From an uncultured Prevotella sp. (GTDB lineage: Bacteria; Bacteroidota; Bacteroidia; Bacteroidales; Bacteroidaceae), in contig USQD01000006.1 of NCBI GenBank assembly GCA_900556795.1, positions 1 through 20,891 of the forward strand: a DNA stretch of 20,891 bases, read 5' to 3'. Shown piece by piece: positions 8,236 to 16,020 of this stretch (its first letter is position 1; each line of letters opens with the position of its first letter). The notes under the pieces are model-generated. The model had not been told where the DNA came from, made no database searches, and worked only from the letters and a program-made list of their open reading frames with translations. The position numbers and the translations under genes are program-made.

Positions 8236-8571
8236 ATGCAAGAAACAAGACAAAACCGTATATCAAGACTTCTCCAGAAGGAGTTGAGTCTTATCTTCCA
8301 GTCACAGACCCGCATGATGCACGGTGTGATGGTAAGTGTAACAAAGGTAAGAGTGAGTCCGGATCTCAGCATCTGTACTGCTTACCTCAGTGTGTTCCCA
8401 TCAGAGAAGGGTGAGGAGATATTGAAGAATATCAATGCCAACGAGAAGACTATCCGTTTCGATTTGGGTAGAAAGGTGAGAAACCAGTTGCGTATCATTC
8501 CTGAACTCCGCTTCTTCCTGGATGATAGTCTGGACTATTTGGAGCATATTGACGAACTCTTGAAAAAGTAA
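8236..8571 (+). CDS. rbfA: 30S ribosome-binding factor RbfA
   Basis: A 111-aa protein beginning METRQNRI-like (MQETRQNRISRLLQKELSLIFQ), the classic RbfA opening helix. It continues with the KH-type fold: VSVTKVRVSPDLSICTAYLSVFP and then RNQLRIIPELRFFLDDSLDY near the C-terminus. RbfA helps 16S rRNA maturation and 30S assembly, including in the cold. The length is normal. It is followed after 32 A-rich bases by the permease gene, a common pairing in Bacteroidales. Confidence 0.93.
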   Translation: MQETRQNRISRLLQKELSLIFQSQTRMMHGVMVSVTKVRVSPDLSICTAYLSVFPSEKGEEILKNINANEKTIRFDLGRKVRNQLRIIPELRFFLDDSLDYLEHIDELLKK

Positions 8572-8603
8572 AAGAGTAAAGAAGTAAAAAGGTAAAAAGA
8601 CAA

Positions 8604-9833
8604 ATGAATTTTCCATTCTTTATAGCTCGTAGGTATCTTTTCTCAAAGAAGAGCACGCACGTTATCAACGTGATCAGTTCTATCTCTGTGATTGGTGTGG
8701 CTGTGGCTACGATGGCTTTGGTTATCGTATTGAGCGTGTTTAACGGTTTCCATGACTTGGTGGCATCGCTCTTTACGAGCTTTGATCCACAGCTCAAGGT
8801 GGTGCCTGTTGAGGGAAAGACAGCCCCTTCTGATGATCCTATTCTAACCCAAATACGCTTGTTGCCTGAAGTGGATGTGGCTACAGAAACCGTAGAGGAT
8901 CAGGCGCTTGCTATCTATGACGGCAAGCAGGCTATGGTTAAGATTAAGGGTGTGGATGATAACTTTGCTGAGTTGTCGCACATTACTGATATCTTGTATG
9001 GTGATGGTTCTTTCTCTCTTCATGCGGCAAACCTGGAGTATGGTATCTTGGGTATCAGACTGGCACAGACCTTGGGTATCGGAGCTCAATGGGATGGTTA
9101 TCTCAAGATTTATGCTCCAAAGAAAGAAGGACAGTTGGATTTGTCGAATCCTGGAGAGGGCTTTGTTGCCGATTCGCTCAATTCGCCTGGCGTGCTTTTC
9201 TCGGTAAGACAGTCGAAATATGACAAGAACTACATCGTAACCTCCATAGCCTTCGCACGCAATCTCTTCGGACAGCAAGGAATGCTCTCCGATCTGGAAA
9301 TACGTTTGAAGGAAGGAAGCGATTTGAATGCCGTAAAGGCTGAGATGCAGAAAATAGCCGGTACCAAGTATAAGGTGCTCGACCGCTTTGAGCAGCAGGA
9401 AGATACTTTTAAGATTATGTCAATCGAAAAATTGATGGCATATATCTTCCTGACCTTTATCCTGGTGGTGGCTTGCTTCAACATCATCGGTTCGCTGTCG
9501 ATGCTTATCATTGACAAGAAGAATGATGTGGTGACACTTCGAAACCTGGGTGCCAATGATAAGCAAATAACGCGAGTCTTCCTTTTTGAAGGACGTATGA
9601 TTGCCGTGATAGGTGCCGTGATAGGTATCGGATTGGGATTGTTGCTTTGTCTCTTACAGCAGCAGTATGGTTTCGTTCGCCTGGGTGAATCTGAAGGCTC
9701 GTTTATCGTGGATGCTTATCCGGTCAGCGTACATTATACAGATGTGGCTATCATCTTTGTTACGGTCATAGCTGTGGGATGGCTTGCCGTATGGTATCCG
9801 GTACGGGCATTGAGTAAAAGACTTTTGAGTTAA
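8604..9833 (+). CDS. FtsX-like ABC transporter permease (LolC/LolE type)
   Basis: A 409-aa inner-membrane protein. The N-terminus (FFIARRYLFSKKSTHVINVISSISVIGVAVATMALVIVLSVFNGF) is the hallmark of LolC/E-like permeases, which pull lipoproteins out of the inner membrane for delivery to the outer membrane. One membrane segment lies at about 20-45, a large periplasmic MacB-like domain follows to about 270, and three further segments lie near 278-300, 332-352 and 372-396. No ATPase (LolD) gene is in the window, so the partner must be elsewhere. The gene ends with tandem stops TAA TAG right before the long terminator. The LolC versus LolE assignment cannot be made from sequence by eye, and another FtsX-family role is possible. 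Confidence 0.85.
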   Translation: MNFPFFIARRYLFSKKSTHVINVISSISVIGVAVATMALVIVLSVFNGFHDLVASLFTSFDPQLKVVPVEGKTAPSDDPILTQIRLLPEVDVATETVEDQALAIYDGKQAMVKIKGVDDNFAELSHITDILYGDGSFSLHAANLEYGILGIRLAQTLGIGAQWDGYLKIYAPKKEGQLDLSNPGEGFVADSLNSPGVLFSVRQSKYDKNYIVTSIAFARNLFGQQGMLSDLEIRLKEGSDLNAVKAEMQKIAGTKYKVLDRFEQQEDTFKIMSIEKLMAYIFLTFILVVACFNIIGSLSMLIIDKKNDVVTLRNLGANDKQITRVFLFEGRMIAVIGAVIGIGLGLLLCLLQQQYGFVRLGESEGSFIVDAYPVSVHYTDVAIIFVTVIAVGWLAVWYPVRALSKRLLS

Positions 9834-9840
9834 TAGAAGA

Positions 9841-9903
9841 AAATAAGCATAAGAAATCCTGCTTGTGTATGATCAACGCAAGCAGGATTTCTTATGCTTA
9901 TTT
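9841..9903. terminator. Bidirectional terminator with a 25-bp perfect stem
   Basis: Bases 9841-9865 are the exact reverse complement of 9879-9903, with a 13-base loop. The outer ends are A-rich on the left and T-rich on the right, so the hairpin gives a T tail on both strands. It lies between convergent genes and includes the stop codon and last codon of the minus-strand methyltransferase. Beyond one mismatch, a few more outer bases also pair. Confidence 0.92.
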
Positions 9904-10536
9904 CTTTCTGATGAGGGTAAGCCCATCGCGTAATGGCAAGATAACCACTTCTACACGAGGATCGTTGGCAATCAGATCGTTGAAGGCACGGATGCCCTTG
10001 GTCTGATGGTCACGGTCGTAGGCAGGATCAATAACATGCCCATCCCATAATGTGTTATCTGCAAGGATATATCCGCCAGGGTTCAGAATCTTCATCACCA
10101 TTTCGTAGGTCTCAATATAGGTGCGCTTGTCGCCATCCACAAAAGCCATGTCGAACATCACTCCCAGCTTGGGTGCTTCAACATTGGCATCACCGATGCG
10201 AAAGTCTATCTTGTCGGCAACATCCGAGCCTTCTATCCAGGGACGGGTGAAATCTTCCATCTCGTCGTTGATTTCGAAAGTGTATAGCTTGCCACCTTCC
10301 TGCAGTCCCTGCGCCAGGCAGATAGCACTATAGCCGCTGAACGTGCCTACTTCCAGAATATTTTCAGGACGTATCATCTGTACAAGCATCTTGAGCAGGC
10401 GCCCCTGAATATGACCACTTGCCATACGGCCGTGAATGGTATGGATATTCGTGGCTCTGTAAAGACGATATAGATAATCGCCTTCGGGCTCAATATGCTG
10501 GCAGATGTATTTGTCGATAAGTTCTGTCTCAGTCAT
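9898..10536 (-). CDS. SAM-dependent O-methyltransferase (class I, caffeoyl-CoA OMT-like)
   Basis: A 212-aa methyltransferase starting METELIDKY-like at the ATG on 10536-10534. The longer open frame to 10614 runs into aroQ and is not needed. SAM-binding motif I is ILEVGTFSGYSAICLAQGL, the following acidic strand is LYTFEINDEM, and the metal/catalytic region is FDMAFVDGDKRTYIETYE followed by GGYILADNTLWDGHV. This is the O-methyltransferase family 3 pattern (divalent-metal dependent, catechol-type substrates), but the true substrate in these bacteria is unknown. It starts two bases after the aroQ stop, so the two form an operon. Its stop codon is buried in the terminator stem. Confidence 0.9.
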   Translation of the reverse strand: MTETELIDKYICQHIEPEGDYLYRLYRATNIHTIHGRMASGHIQGRLLKMLVQMIRPENILEVGTFSGYSAICLAQGLQEGGKLYTFEINDEMEDFTRPWIEGSDVADKIDFRIGDANVEAPKLGVMFDMAFVDGDKRTYIETYEMVMKILNPGGYILADNTLWDGHVIDPAYDRDHQTKGIRAFNDLIANDPRVEVVILPLRDGLTLIRKK

Positions 10537-10538
10537 AT

Positions 10539-10961
10539 TTATTGGTTGGCTAGGATTCCTGCAATGGCAAGGTCGTAAGAAGCCAGACCGAAACCGCAGA
10601 TGACTCCGAGGCAAGCGCAGGAAATATAAGAATGATGGCGGAATTCTTCGCGTTTATGCACATTGGAGATGTGAACCTCAACGCAAGGACATTTCAAGCT
10701 CCGAATGCAGTCTTGCAGGGCAATGCTTGTATGGGTATAGGCACCTGCATTGAGAACTACTCCATCGTAAGAGAATCCCACTTCCTGTAATTTGTTGATA
10801 AGTTCACCCTCGATATTGCTCTGATAGTAATCTATCTCAACATCAGGATATTTAGCCTTTAATTGAGGTAAGTAACTCTCGAAAGAATTGCTGCCATAAA
10901 TACCTGGTTCACGAACACCTAAAAGGTTCAGGTTCGGACCATTGATGATTTGTATTTTCAT
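10539..10961 (-). CDS. aroQ: Type II 3-dehydroquinate dehydratase
   Basis: A 140-aa protein. It dehydrates 3-dehydroquinate to 3-dehydroshikimate in the shikimate route to aromatic amino acids. The N-terminus MKIQIINGPNLNLLGVREPGIYG carries the flexible-loop Arg17 and the catalytic Tyr22. NAGAYTHTSIALQD and EVHISNVHKREEFRHHS supply the other active-site residues, and SCACLGVICGFGLASY completes the fold. The open frame extends upstream to 11051, but those 30 residues have no family resemblance, so the ATG at 10961-10959 is chosen. It leads the two-gene minus-strand operon with the methyltransferase. Confidence 0.95.
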   Translation of the reverse strand: MKIQIINGPNLNLLGVREPGIYGSNSFESYLPQLKAKYPDVEIDYYQSNIEGELINKLQEVGFSYDGVVLNAGAYTHTSIALQDCIRSLKCPCVEVHISNVHKREEFRHHSYISCACLGVICGFGLASYDLAIAGILANQ

Positions 10962-11000
10962 AAACAATCGATTTTTATTTTCTAAATCAATATTTTTTTG

Positions 11001-11008
11001 TATCTTTG
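11001..11008 (+). promoter_or_regulatory. -7 promoter box for xerD
   Basis: TATCTTTG followed by C is an excellent Bacteroidetes -7 box, preceded by a T-rich stretch. The start point would be near 11015, giving a leader of about 80 bases to the ATG at 11096. Confidence 0.6.
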
Positions 11009-11078
11009 CGGCAGAGAGCAGACGCTGTGTCTTGAATGAAGAAAAAGACAAAGAGCATCAATTCTCTGCTTTCAGATG

Positions 11079-11110
11079 CAAAGGTAAGAATAAAAATGGA
11101 AACAGACAAG
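11079..11110 (-). promoter_or_regulatory. Putative promoter for aroQ and the methyltransferase
   Basis: Read on the minus strand, 11086-11079 is TACCTTTG, a good -7 box, and a CTTG lies 20 bases upstream at 11110-11107 as an approximate -33. The site overlaps the xerD start codon, so the two divergent promoters would produce transcripts that overlap for about 60 bases. Confidence 0.4.
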
Positions 11111-12010
11111 AAAATTGGTAATGATTTTATAAGGAACTATATGAGATACCTCAAGTTGGAGCGCAGCTACTCGCTCAATACGCTTGAGGCGTACCGTCAT
11201 GATTTGCAATTCCTGATAGAATATGGAGAAAAGAATGACAAGTCGCTCCTGGAAATGAAATTGGAAGATTTGGAAAACTTTTCTGCCAGCTTGCATGATA
11301 AGAAGATTGTAGCCCGCTCGCAAGCCCGTATTCTGAGCGGAGTGCGTTCATTTTATCGCTTTCTGGTACTTGACGGTTATATAAAGGATGATCCGACAGA
11401 ACTCTTGCCCTCTCCGCAAATAGGACAGCACTTGCCAGAGTATCTTTCGGTGGAAGAAGTGGATGCCCTGGAAGGGGCTATAGACTTATCCAAATGGGAA
11501 GGACAGCGCAACAAGGCGATTATCGAAACGCTCTTCTCTTGTGGACTTCGGGTTTCTGAGTTGGTTAACCTCAAGAAAAGTAACTTGTTTGAGGAAGAAA
11601 AGTTTATCCGGGTACTTGGAAAAGGAAGTAAGGAACGACTTGTGCCAATCTCGGACAAAGCATTGAAGGAAATCAACTTATGGTATATAGACCGGAATCT
11701 CATGAAAATAAAACCAGGTGAAGAAGACTATGTGTTTCTGAATCGTAGAGGAGCTCATTTGACACGCAATATGATACTTATCATGATCAAGCAGACTGCC
11801 CAAGATGCAGGTATTAAAAAAACAATCTCTCCTCATACTCTGAGACACAGTTTTGCCACAGCTCTGTTGAAGGGAGGGGCTGATCTTAGAGTTATACAGG
11901 ACTTGCTTGGACATGAGGATATCGGGACAACAGAAGTCTATACTCATATAGAAACTTCCGACCTTCGCGAAGCTATTTTGAATCATCATCCACGCAATAT
12001 CAAGAAGTAA
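11096..12010 (+). CDS. xerD: Site-specific tyrosine recombinase XerD
   Basis: A 304-aa tyrosine recombinase that resolves chromosome dimers at dif with its partner XerC. The N-terminal SAM-like core-binding domain (FIRNYMRYLKLERSYSLNTLEAYRHDL) is followed by the catalytic domain. All six catalytic residues are visible: Arg152 (CGLRVSEL), Lys176 (LGKGSKERL), His247 and Arg250 (HTLRHSFAT), His273 (LGHEDIG) and Tyr282 (EVYTHI). The ATG at 11096 follows GGTAAGAATAAAA and gives the normal family start. An in-frame ATG at 11036 would add 20 residues (MKKKTKSINS...) and cannot be excluded. There are no integrase-type neighbours or att repeats, so this is the housekeeping enzyme. Confidence 0.94.
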   Translation: METDKKIGNDFIRNYMRYLKLERSYSLNTLEAYRHDLQFLIEYGEKNDKSLLEMKLEDLENFSASLHDKKIVARSQARILSGVRSFYRFLVLDGYIKDDPTELLPSPQIGQHLPEYLSVEEVDALEGAIDLSKWEGQRNKAIIETLFSCGLRVSELVNLKKSNLFEEEKFIRVLGKGSKERLVPISDKALKEINLWYIDRNLMKIKPGEEDYVFLNRRGAHLTRNMILIMIKQTAQDAGIKKTISPHTLRHSFATALLKGGADLRVIQDLLGHEDIGTTEVYTHIETSDLREAILNHHPRNIKK

Positions 12011-12012
12011 AT

Positions 12013-12064
12013 CGGGCATTCTGAGGAAAATGTAGCCACATGGTCCTCGGAATGCTCGTTTTTT
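12013..12064 (+). terminator. Strong intrinsic terminator after xerD
   Basis: Bases 12013-12027 pair with 12044-12058 over 15 bp including two G-T pairs, with an inner ATGT/ACAT helix in the loop. Six T residues follow directly at 12059-12064. Confidence 0.92.
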
Positions 12065-12098
12065 CTATAGAAAATAGCAGAATCTGAAAAAAAATGCG

Positions 12099-12106
12099 TA
12101 ACTTTG
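12099..12106 (+). promoter_or_regulatory. -7 promoter box for metK
   Basis: TAACTTTG followed by CAGCC matches the -7 consensus. The start point would be about 12112, leaving a leader of about 45 bases before the ATG at 12158. No clear -33 TTTG is seen. A 14-bp palindrome (12061-12074) lies just upstream. Confidence 0.5.
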
Positions 12107-12157
12107 CAGCCGCAAATGAATGAATATCAATAATTAATAGAAAATAAAGAAGAAAAT

Positions 12158-13432
12158 ATGGCATATTTGTTTTCATCAGAATCAGTTTCTGAAGGACATC
12201 CAGATAAAGTATCTGATCAGATTTCAGACGCATTGCTAGACCAGTTCCTGGCATACGATGACCATTCTCACTGTGCAATAGAGACTTTTTGTACTACCGG
12301 TCAGGTTGTCATCATGGGCGAGGTGCGTTCTAATGTATACGTTGACTTGCAGACCATTGCACGTAAGACTATCAAGAAGATTGGTTATACCAAGAGCGAG
12401 TATCAGTTTGATGGTGATTCTTGTGGTATTCTTACTGCAATTCATGAGCAGAGCGATGACATCAACCGTGGCGTAAGTCGTGAGGAAGATGAGAATCAGG
12501 GTGCTGGTGACCAGGGTATGATGTTCGGTTATGCTACTAATGAAACCGAAAACTACATGCCTGTATCACTTGACTTGGCACAGCTCATCATGCGAGTACT
12601 TGCAGATATCCGTAAGGAAGGCAAGGTGATGACTTATCTTCGTCCAGACTCCAAGAGTCAGGTTACTATCGAGTACTCTGATGATAATATTCCACAGCGC
12701 ATCGATACTATCGTTGTTTCTACCCAGCATGATGATTTCATCAAGAAGGAAAATGGTGAGGATGACGATGAGGCTATGCTGGCTAAGATTCGTGAGGATG
12801 TACTCAATATCTTGATTCCACGTGTCAAGACACACTTGAGCGACAAGGTTTTGGCTCTCTTCAACGATGATATCAAATATTTTGTAAACCCAACCGGTAA
12901 GTTCGTTATTGGTGGCCCTCATGGAGATACAGGTCTTACAGGTCGTAAGATTATCGTAGATACCTATGGCGGTAAGGGTGCTCATGGTGGTGGTGCATTC
13001 TCTGGTAAGGACTCTAGTAAGGTAGACCGTTCTGCAGCTTATGCAGCTCGTTATATCGCCAAGAACATGGTAGCTGCTGGGGTTGCAGACGAAATGTTGG
13101 TACAGGTAAGTTATGCTATCGGCGTGGCTGAACCTGTAAGCATCTATGTGAATACTTATGGTAGAAGTCATGTGAATATGACTGATGGAGAAATTGCAAC
13201 GAAGATTGCTGAGATGTTCGACCTCCGTCCAAAGGCTATTGAGCGCCAATTGAAATTGCGCCAGCCAATGTTCTTTGAGACTGCAGCTTATGGACACATG
13301 GGACGTAAGAACGAAGTAGTAGAGAAGACCTTTACCAGCCGTTACCATGAGGCAAAGACCATGAAGGTTGAACTTTTCACATGGGAGAAACTTGACAAGG
13401 TAAACGAAATAAAGAAAGCATTCGGACTATAA
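12158..13432 (+). CDS. metK: S-adenosylmethionine synthetase
   Basis: A 424-aa enzyme making S-adenosylmethionine from methionine and ATP, the methyl donor used by the nearby methyltransferase among others. Signatures: the N-terminal [22 protein letters not shown] (ATP site), [16 protein letters not shown], the glycine-rich P-loop-like [25 protein letters not shown], and [13 protein letters not shown]. The protein is about 40 residues longer than E. coli MetK, as is usual for Bacteroidetes. The extra length includes an acidic insert near residues 190-200 ([11 protein letters not shown]) and the extended C-terminus. Its own promoter is upstream, and no terminator separates it from the next gene 19 bases away. 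Confidence 0.97.
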   Translation: MAYLFSSESVSEGHPDKVSDQISDALLDQFLAYDDHSHCAIETFCTTGQVVIMGEVRSNVYVDLQTIARKTIKKIGYTKSEYQFDGDSCGILTAIHEQSDDINRGVSREEDENQGAGDQGMMFGYATNETENYMPVSLDLAQLIMRVLADIRKEGKVMTYLRPDSKSQVTIEYSDDNIPQRIDTIVVSTQHDDFIKKENGEDDDEAMLAKIREDVLNILIPRVKTHLSDKVLALFNDDIKYFVNPTGKFVIGGPHGDTGLTGRKIIVDTYGGKGAHGGGAFSGKDSSKVDRSAAYAARYIAKNMVAAGVADEMLVQVSYAIGVAEPVSIYVNTYGRSHVNMTDGEIATKIAEMFDLRPKAIERQLKLRQPMFFETAAYGHMGRKNEVVEKTFTSRYHEAKTMKVELFTWEKLDKVNEIKKAFGL

Positions 13433-13451
13433 GAAAAGAATAAAATAAAGA

Positions 13452-14480
13452 ATGGTGCAACAAGCAGATTCGATATTGACAGCAGAAACAGCACTTGAGG
13501 CTGCAGAACAGCAGCAGGTGTTGAAGCAACATGGCAGCCAACTCACACCCAAACAGGTGTTGAGTTGGCTGCCAAAGAATGCAACCCCTGCTCAGCAAGA
13601 TTCAATGATACGCGCGCACATTAAACCTAGTGAAATACACTGGAGTGAAATGCCCGACACGTTGCATCTACCAGGACATAAACCAGGAAAGAGTTTTCGA
13701 GATGTCAGTTTACCACAGTATTATCGCGAATCATTCTTTTCTAAGGATTCATTGTTTCACCCAGAACTGAAAGGTGGCCGATTAGGTGTTGCCGGAGATC
13801 CTTTACCCTATACGGTGGCAGGAGATAATTTCATCACCTCACTCTTGTTGCTCTGTTTTGTGTTGGCTTGTGTGGCATTCGCCAAAACCAAACAACTCAT
13901 TCTGCGACAGGCAAAGACTTTCTTCCGTACTCCGTCGTTGGGAACAACTGAGATATCGGAGACAAGTAATGAAATCAGATTCCAGTTCTTCTTCGTGTTA
14001 CAGACGTGTCTCCTGATAGCTATAGGATATTTCATTTATTCCAAGGCTTCTATCAGCGATACTTTTACCATCGAGCAATATCAGGTAATAAGTATATATG
14101 CAGGATGCGTGGGAGGATATTTCCTAATGAAGGCAATCCTCTATTGTATATCGGGATGGGTGTTCTTTGATAAGAAAAAAAATGTACAATGGCTCAAGGC
14201 TTATCTCTTTCTGATATCCTGCGAAGGGGTAGCTTTATTCCCTATGGTGATGCTACTTTCATATTTTGATTTGTCACTCCAAGTGGCTGTCATTTATACG
14301 CTAGTAGTACTAGGAATAGTTAAAATATTATCGTTTTACAAGACATATCTAATCTTTTTTAAAAGAAATGGTGTGTTTTTGCAAATATTTTTGTACTTTT
14401 GTGCCCTCGAAGTGGTACCGTTGTTTGCCCTATGGGGTGGACTCATATTGATAAGTCATTATCTGAAAATAAACTTTTAA
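13452..14480 (+). CDS. DUF4271 domain integral membrane protein
   Basis: A 342-aa protein. The first about 125 residues are soluble and low in conservation (Gln-rich start, then LTPKQVLSWLPKNATPAQQDSMI). After that come about seven to eight hydrophobic segments, including ITSLLLLCFVLACVAFA, QFFFVLQTCLLIAIGYFIYS, ISIYAGCVGGYFLMKAILY, AYLFLISCEGVALFPMVMLLSYF, VAVIYTLVVLGIVKILSFYKTYLIF and FLYFCALEVVPLFALWGGLIL. This matches the DUF4271 family that precedes hemD in many Bacteroidetes. The function is unknown. It sits 19 bases after metK and six bases before hemD. A long hairpin (13533-13573) lies within its early coding region and an internal promoter-like box lies near its end. Confidence 0.85.
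   Translation: MVQQADSILTAETALEAAEQQQVLKQHGSQLTPKQVLSWLPKNATPAQQDSMIRAHIKPSEIHWSEMPDTLHLPGHKPGKSFRDVSLPQYYRESFFSKDSLFHPELKGGRLGVAGDPLPYTVAGDNFITSLLLLCFVLACVAFAKTKQLILRQAKTFFRTPSLGTTEISETSNEIRFQFFFVLQTCLLIAIGYFIYSKASISDTFTIEQYQVISIYAGCVGGYFLMKAILYCISGWVFFDKKKNVQWLKAYLFLISCEGVALFPMVMLLSYFDLSLQVAVIYTLVVLGIVKILSFYKTYLIFFKRNGVFLQIFLYFCALEVVPLFALWGGLILISHYLKINF
13533..13573 (+). repeat. Hairpin-forming inverted repeat inside the DUF4271 gene
   Basis: GGCAGCCAACTCA at 13533-13545 is the exact reverse complement of TGAGTTGGCTGCC at 13561-13573. With one bulged base, a further four to five pairs (ACACC with GGTGT) extend the helix. CAGGTGTTGA also occurs twice as a direct repeat (13515-13524 and 13554-13563). 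Confidence 0.85.
14394..14401 (+). promoter_or_regulatory. Putative internal promoter box ahead of hemD
   Basis: TACTTTTG in a strongly T-rich stretch near the end of the DUF4271 gene fits TAnnTTTG. It is 86 bases before the hemD ATG and could drive hemD-rnpA-yidD-tyrS. A -33 TTTG at the ideal distance is missing, and the site is inside codons for hydrophobic residues, which are T-rich anyway. Confidence 0.35.
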
Positions 14481-14486
14481 GACAAA

Positions 14487-15236
14487 ATGGTAAAGAAGAT
14501 TTTAGTTTCTCAACCCAAACCAGCAAGTGAGAAGTCTCCTTATTTTGATATTGAAAAAGAATTCGGAGTGGAATGTGTTTTCCGCCCATTCTTTAAGGTT
14601 GAGGGACTTACAGCTAAGGAATTCCGTCAGCAGAAGATTAATCTGTTAGACTATACTGCTGTGGTATTTACATCACGTCATGCAGTAGACAACTATTTTA
14701 AGTTGGCAAAAGAAATGCGCATTACCATCCCTGAAGACATGAAATACTTTTGTGTCATCGAGACGATTGCGCTCTACATCCAGAAGTATGTGCAGTATCG
14801 TAAGCGCAAGGTTTTCTTTGGCGATACAGGTAAGATTGATGGTTTGATGGCACAGATGGCTCGCCATAAGACTGAAAAGTATCTCGTTCCATTGAGCTGC
14901 GTTCATAATGATGATATCAAGGACTTGCTTGATGAGAAGAAGTTGAAACACACTGAGTGTGTGATGTATCGTACTGTAAGTAATGATTTTACAGAAGAGG
15001 AGATAAAGAACTTCGACTATGACATGATGGTTTTCTTCAGTCCAACAGGCGTAAAGGCTCTTAAGAAGAATTTCCCAAAGTTTGAACAGGGCAATATTGC
15101 TTTGGCTGCTTTTGGACCAGCTACAGCCAAAACTGTGGCAGATGAGAATCTTCGCCTTGACTTAGAGGCTCCTACTAAGGAATTCCCTTCTATGACTGGA
15201 GCGCTGAAAGATTATCTGAAACGTCATAATAAATAG
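14487..15236 (+). CDS. hemD: Uroporphyrinogen-III synthase family protein (HemD-like)
   Basis: A 249-aa protein with the two-lobed HemD layout. KKILVSQPKPASEKSPYFDI starts lobe one, and DYTAVVFTSRHAVDNYF is the typical first-lobe element. MVFFSPTGVKALKKNF and ALAAFGPATAKTVADE are the matching second-lobe elements (the usual vFtSp.gv..f and aiG..Ta..l motifs). HemD closes hydroxymethylbilane into uroporphyrinogen III in the cytoplasm. Sequence conservation in this family is low, so enzymatic activity is not proven. It sits between the DUF4271 gene (six-base gap) and rnpA (20-base gap). Many relatives cannot make haem, which makes its role here uncertain. Confidence 0.82.
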   Translation: MVKKILVSQPKPASEKSPYFDIEKEFGVECVFRPFFKVEGLTAKEFRQQKINLLDYTAVVFTSRHAVDNYFKLAKEMRITIPEDMKYFCVIETIALYIQKYVQYRKRKVFFGDTGKIDGLMAQMARHKTEKYLVPLSCVHNDDIKDLLDEKKLKHTECVMYRTVSNDFTEEEIKNFDYDMMVFFSPTGVKALKKNFPKFEQGNIALAAFGPATAKTVADENLRLDLEAPTKEFPSMTGALKDYLKRHNK

Positions 15237-15256
15237 AATATTAGAGAATTATAAAT

Positions 15257-15706
15257 ATGTCAGACCAAAGAGTATACACATTCGGAAAAAACGAGCATCT
15301 ATGCAAGCATTTGCTGATAGATCAGCTCTTTAAGGGACATGCCAAGGCTATGACGGCATGGCCTATACGAATGGTATATTTACTGGTTGACAAAAATGAA
15401 GAGCAGGAGCAGTCGGTGCAGGTGCTGATCAGTGTTTCCAAACGCTTTTTTAAGCGAGCTGTGAAACGTAATAGGGTGAAGCGACAAATTAGGGAAGCTT
15501 TTCGCTATAACAAGATAGCTTTGGAATCACAGATGAGGGAACTGCCGGGTAAGCAATTGCTTGTGGCTTTCATTTGGCAAGATAGCAAATTGCATGAATC
15601 GGCTGAAATCAATGCCAAAATGCAACAGCAGATGAAGCGATTGGCTGAGAAATTGCAAAATGAAATGGAAGTGACGGAATCATCTTGTGTTGAGCCAAGT
15701 TTATGA
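15257..15706 (+). CDS. rnpA: Ribonuclease P protein component
   Basis: A 149-aa basic protein, the protein subunit that helps the RNase P RNA mature tRNA 5' ends. The family signature is [24 protein letters not shown] at about residues 60-83, with the RNR motif. An N-terminal [17 protein letters not shown] and a later LLVAFIWQ strand fit the fold. The C-terminal tail, about residues 120-149, is charged and of low complexity. Its TGA overlaps the yidD ATG by four bases. Unlike the rpmH-rnpA order of many bacteria, there is no rpmH upstream here. Confidence 0.93.
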   Translation: MSDQRVYTFGKNEHLCKHLLIDQLFKGHAKAMTAWPIRMVYLLVDKNEEQEQSVQVLISVSKRFFKRAVKRNRVKRQIREAFRYNKIALESQMRELPGKQLLVAFIWQDSKLHESAEINAKMQQQMKRLAEKLQNEMEVTESSCVEPSL

Positions 15707-15957
15707 GAAAGTTGTTGCATTCTTTAATGCTTGGAATAAAAAAAGCATTGATGTGGGGATTGTTGCTACCAATCATCTTCTATCAGAAGTGCATAACCCC
15801 TTATACGCCACCATCATGCCGCTTTCAGCCCACTTGCTCAGAATATGCGAGACAAGCCATTCTGAAGCATGGTCCGTTCAAAGGACTTGCTTTGGCTATA
15901 TGGCGTATCTTGAGATGCAACCCTTGGGGTGGCTCGGGCTATGATCCCGTGCCGTAA
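15703..15957 (+). CDS. yidD: Membrane protein insertion efficiency factor YidD
   Basis: An 84-aa protein with an amphipathic or hydrophobic N-terminal helix ([14 protein letters not shown]). The YidD signature follows: [26 protein letters not shown], with Cys30, Cys39 and Cys45, then [29 protein letters not shown] with Cys72. YidD is a small membrane-associated factor that assists YidC-dependent insertion. The start overlaps the rnpA stop (ATGA), so translation is coupled, as in many bacteria where rnpA, yidD and yidC adjoin. No yidC is present here; tyrS follows after 63 bases. Confidence 0.95.
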   Translation: MRKLLHSLMLGIKKALMWGLLLPIIFYQKCITPYTPPSCRFQPTCSEYARQAILKHGPFKGLALAIWRILRCNPWGGSGYDPVP

Positions 15958-16020
15958 GTTTCCAACTGTATCGTTGGGCCCCATATACATATTGTATAAT
16001 ATATAAAGAAATCACATTCG

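Noticed and set aside
11096..12010. Integrase of a mobile element
   Set aside because: The tyrosine recombinase has XerD-like length and motifs, sits among core genes, and no direct repeats or cargo genes flank it. The nearby tRNA is 5 kb away with no att duplication seen.
12065..12157. SAM riboswitch upstream of metK
   Set aside because: The leader after the likely start point is only about 45 bases, is A-rich and has no stem structure large enough for a known SAM-binding RNA.
15687..15944. Second small open frame overlapping yidD
   Set aside because: It lies in another frame over almost the same bases. The yidD frame has all family cysteines and the coupled start, so the other is a shadow.
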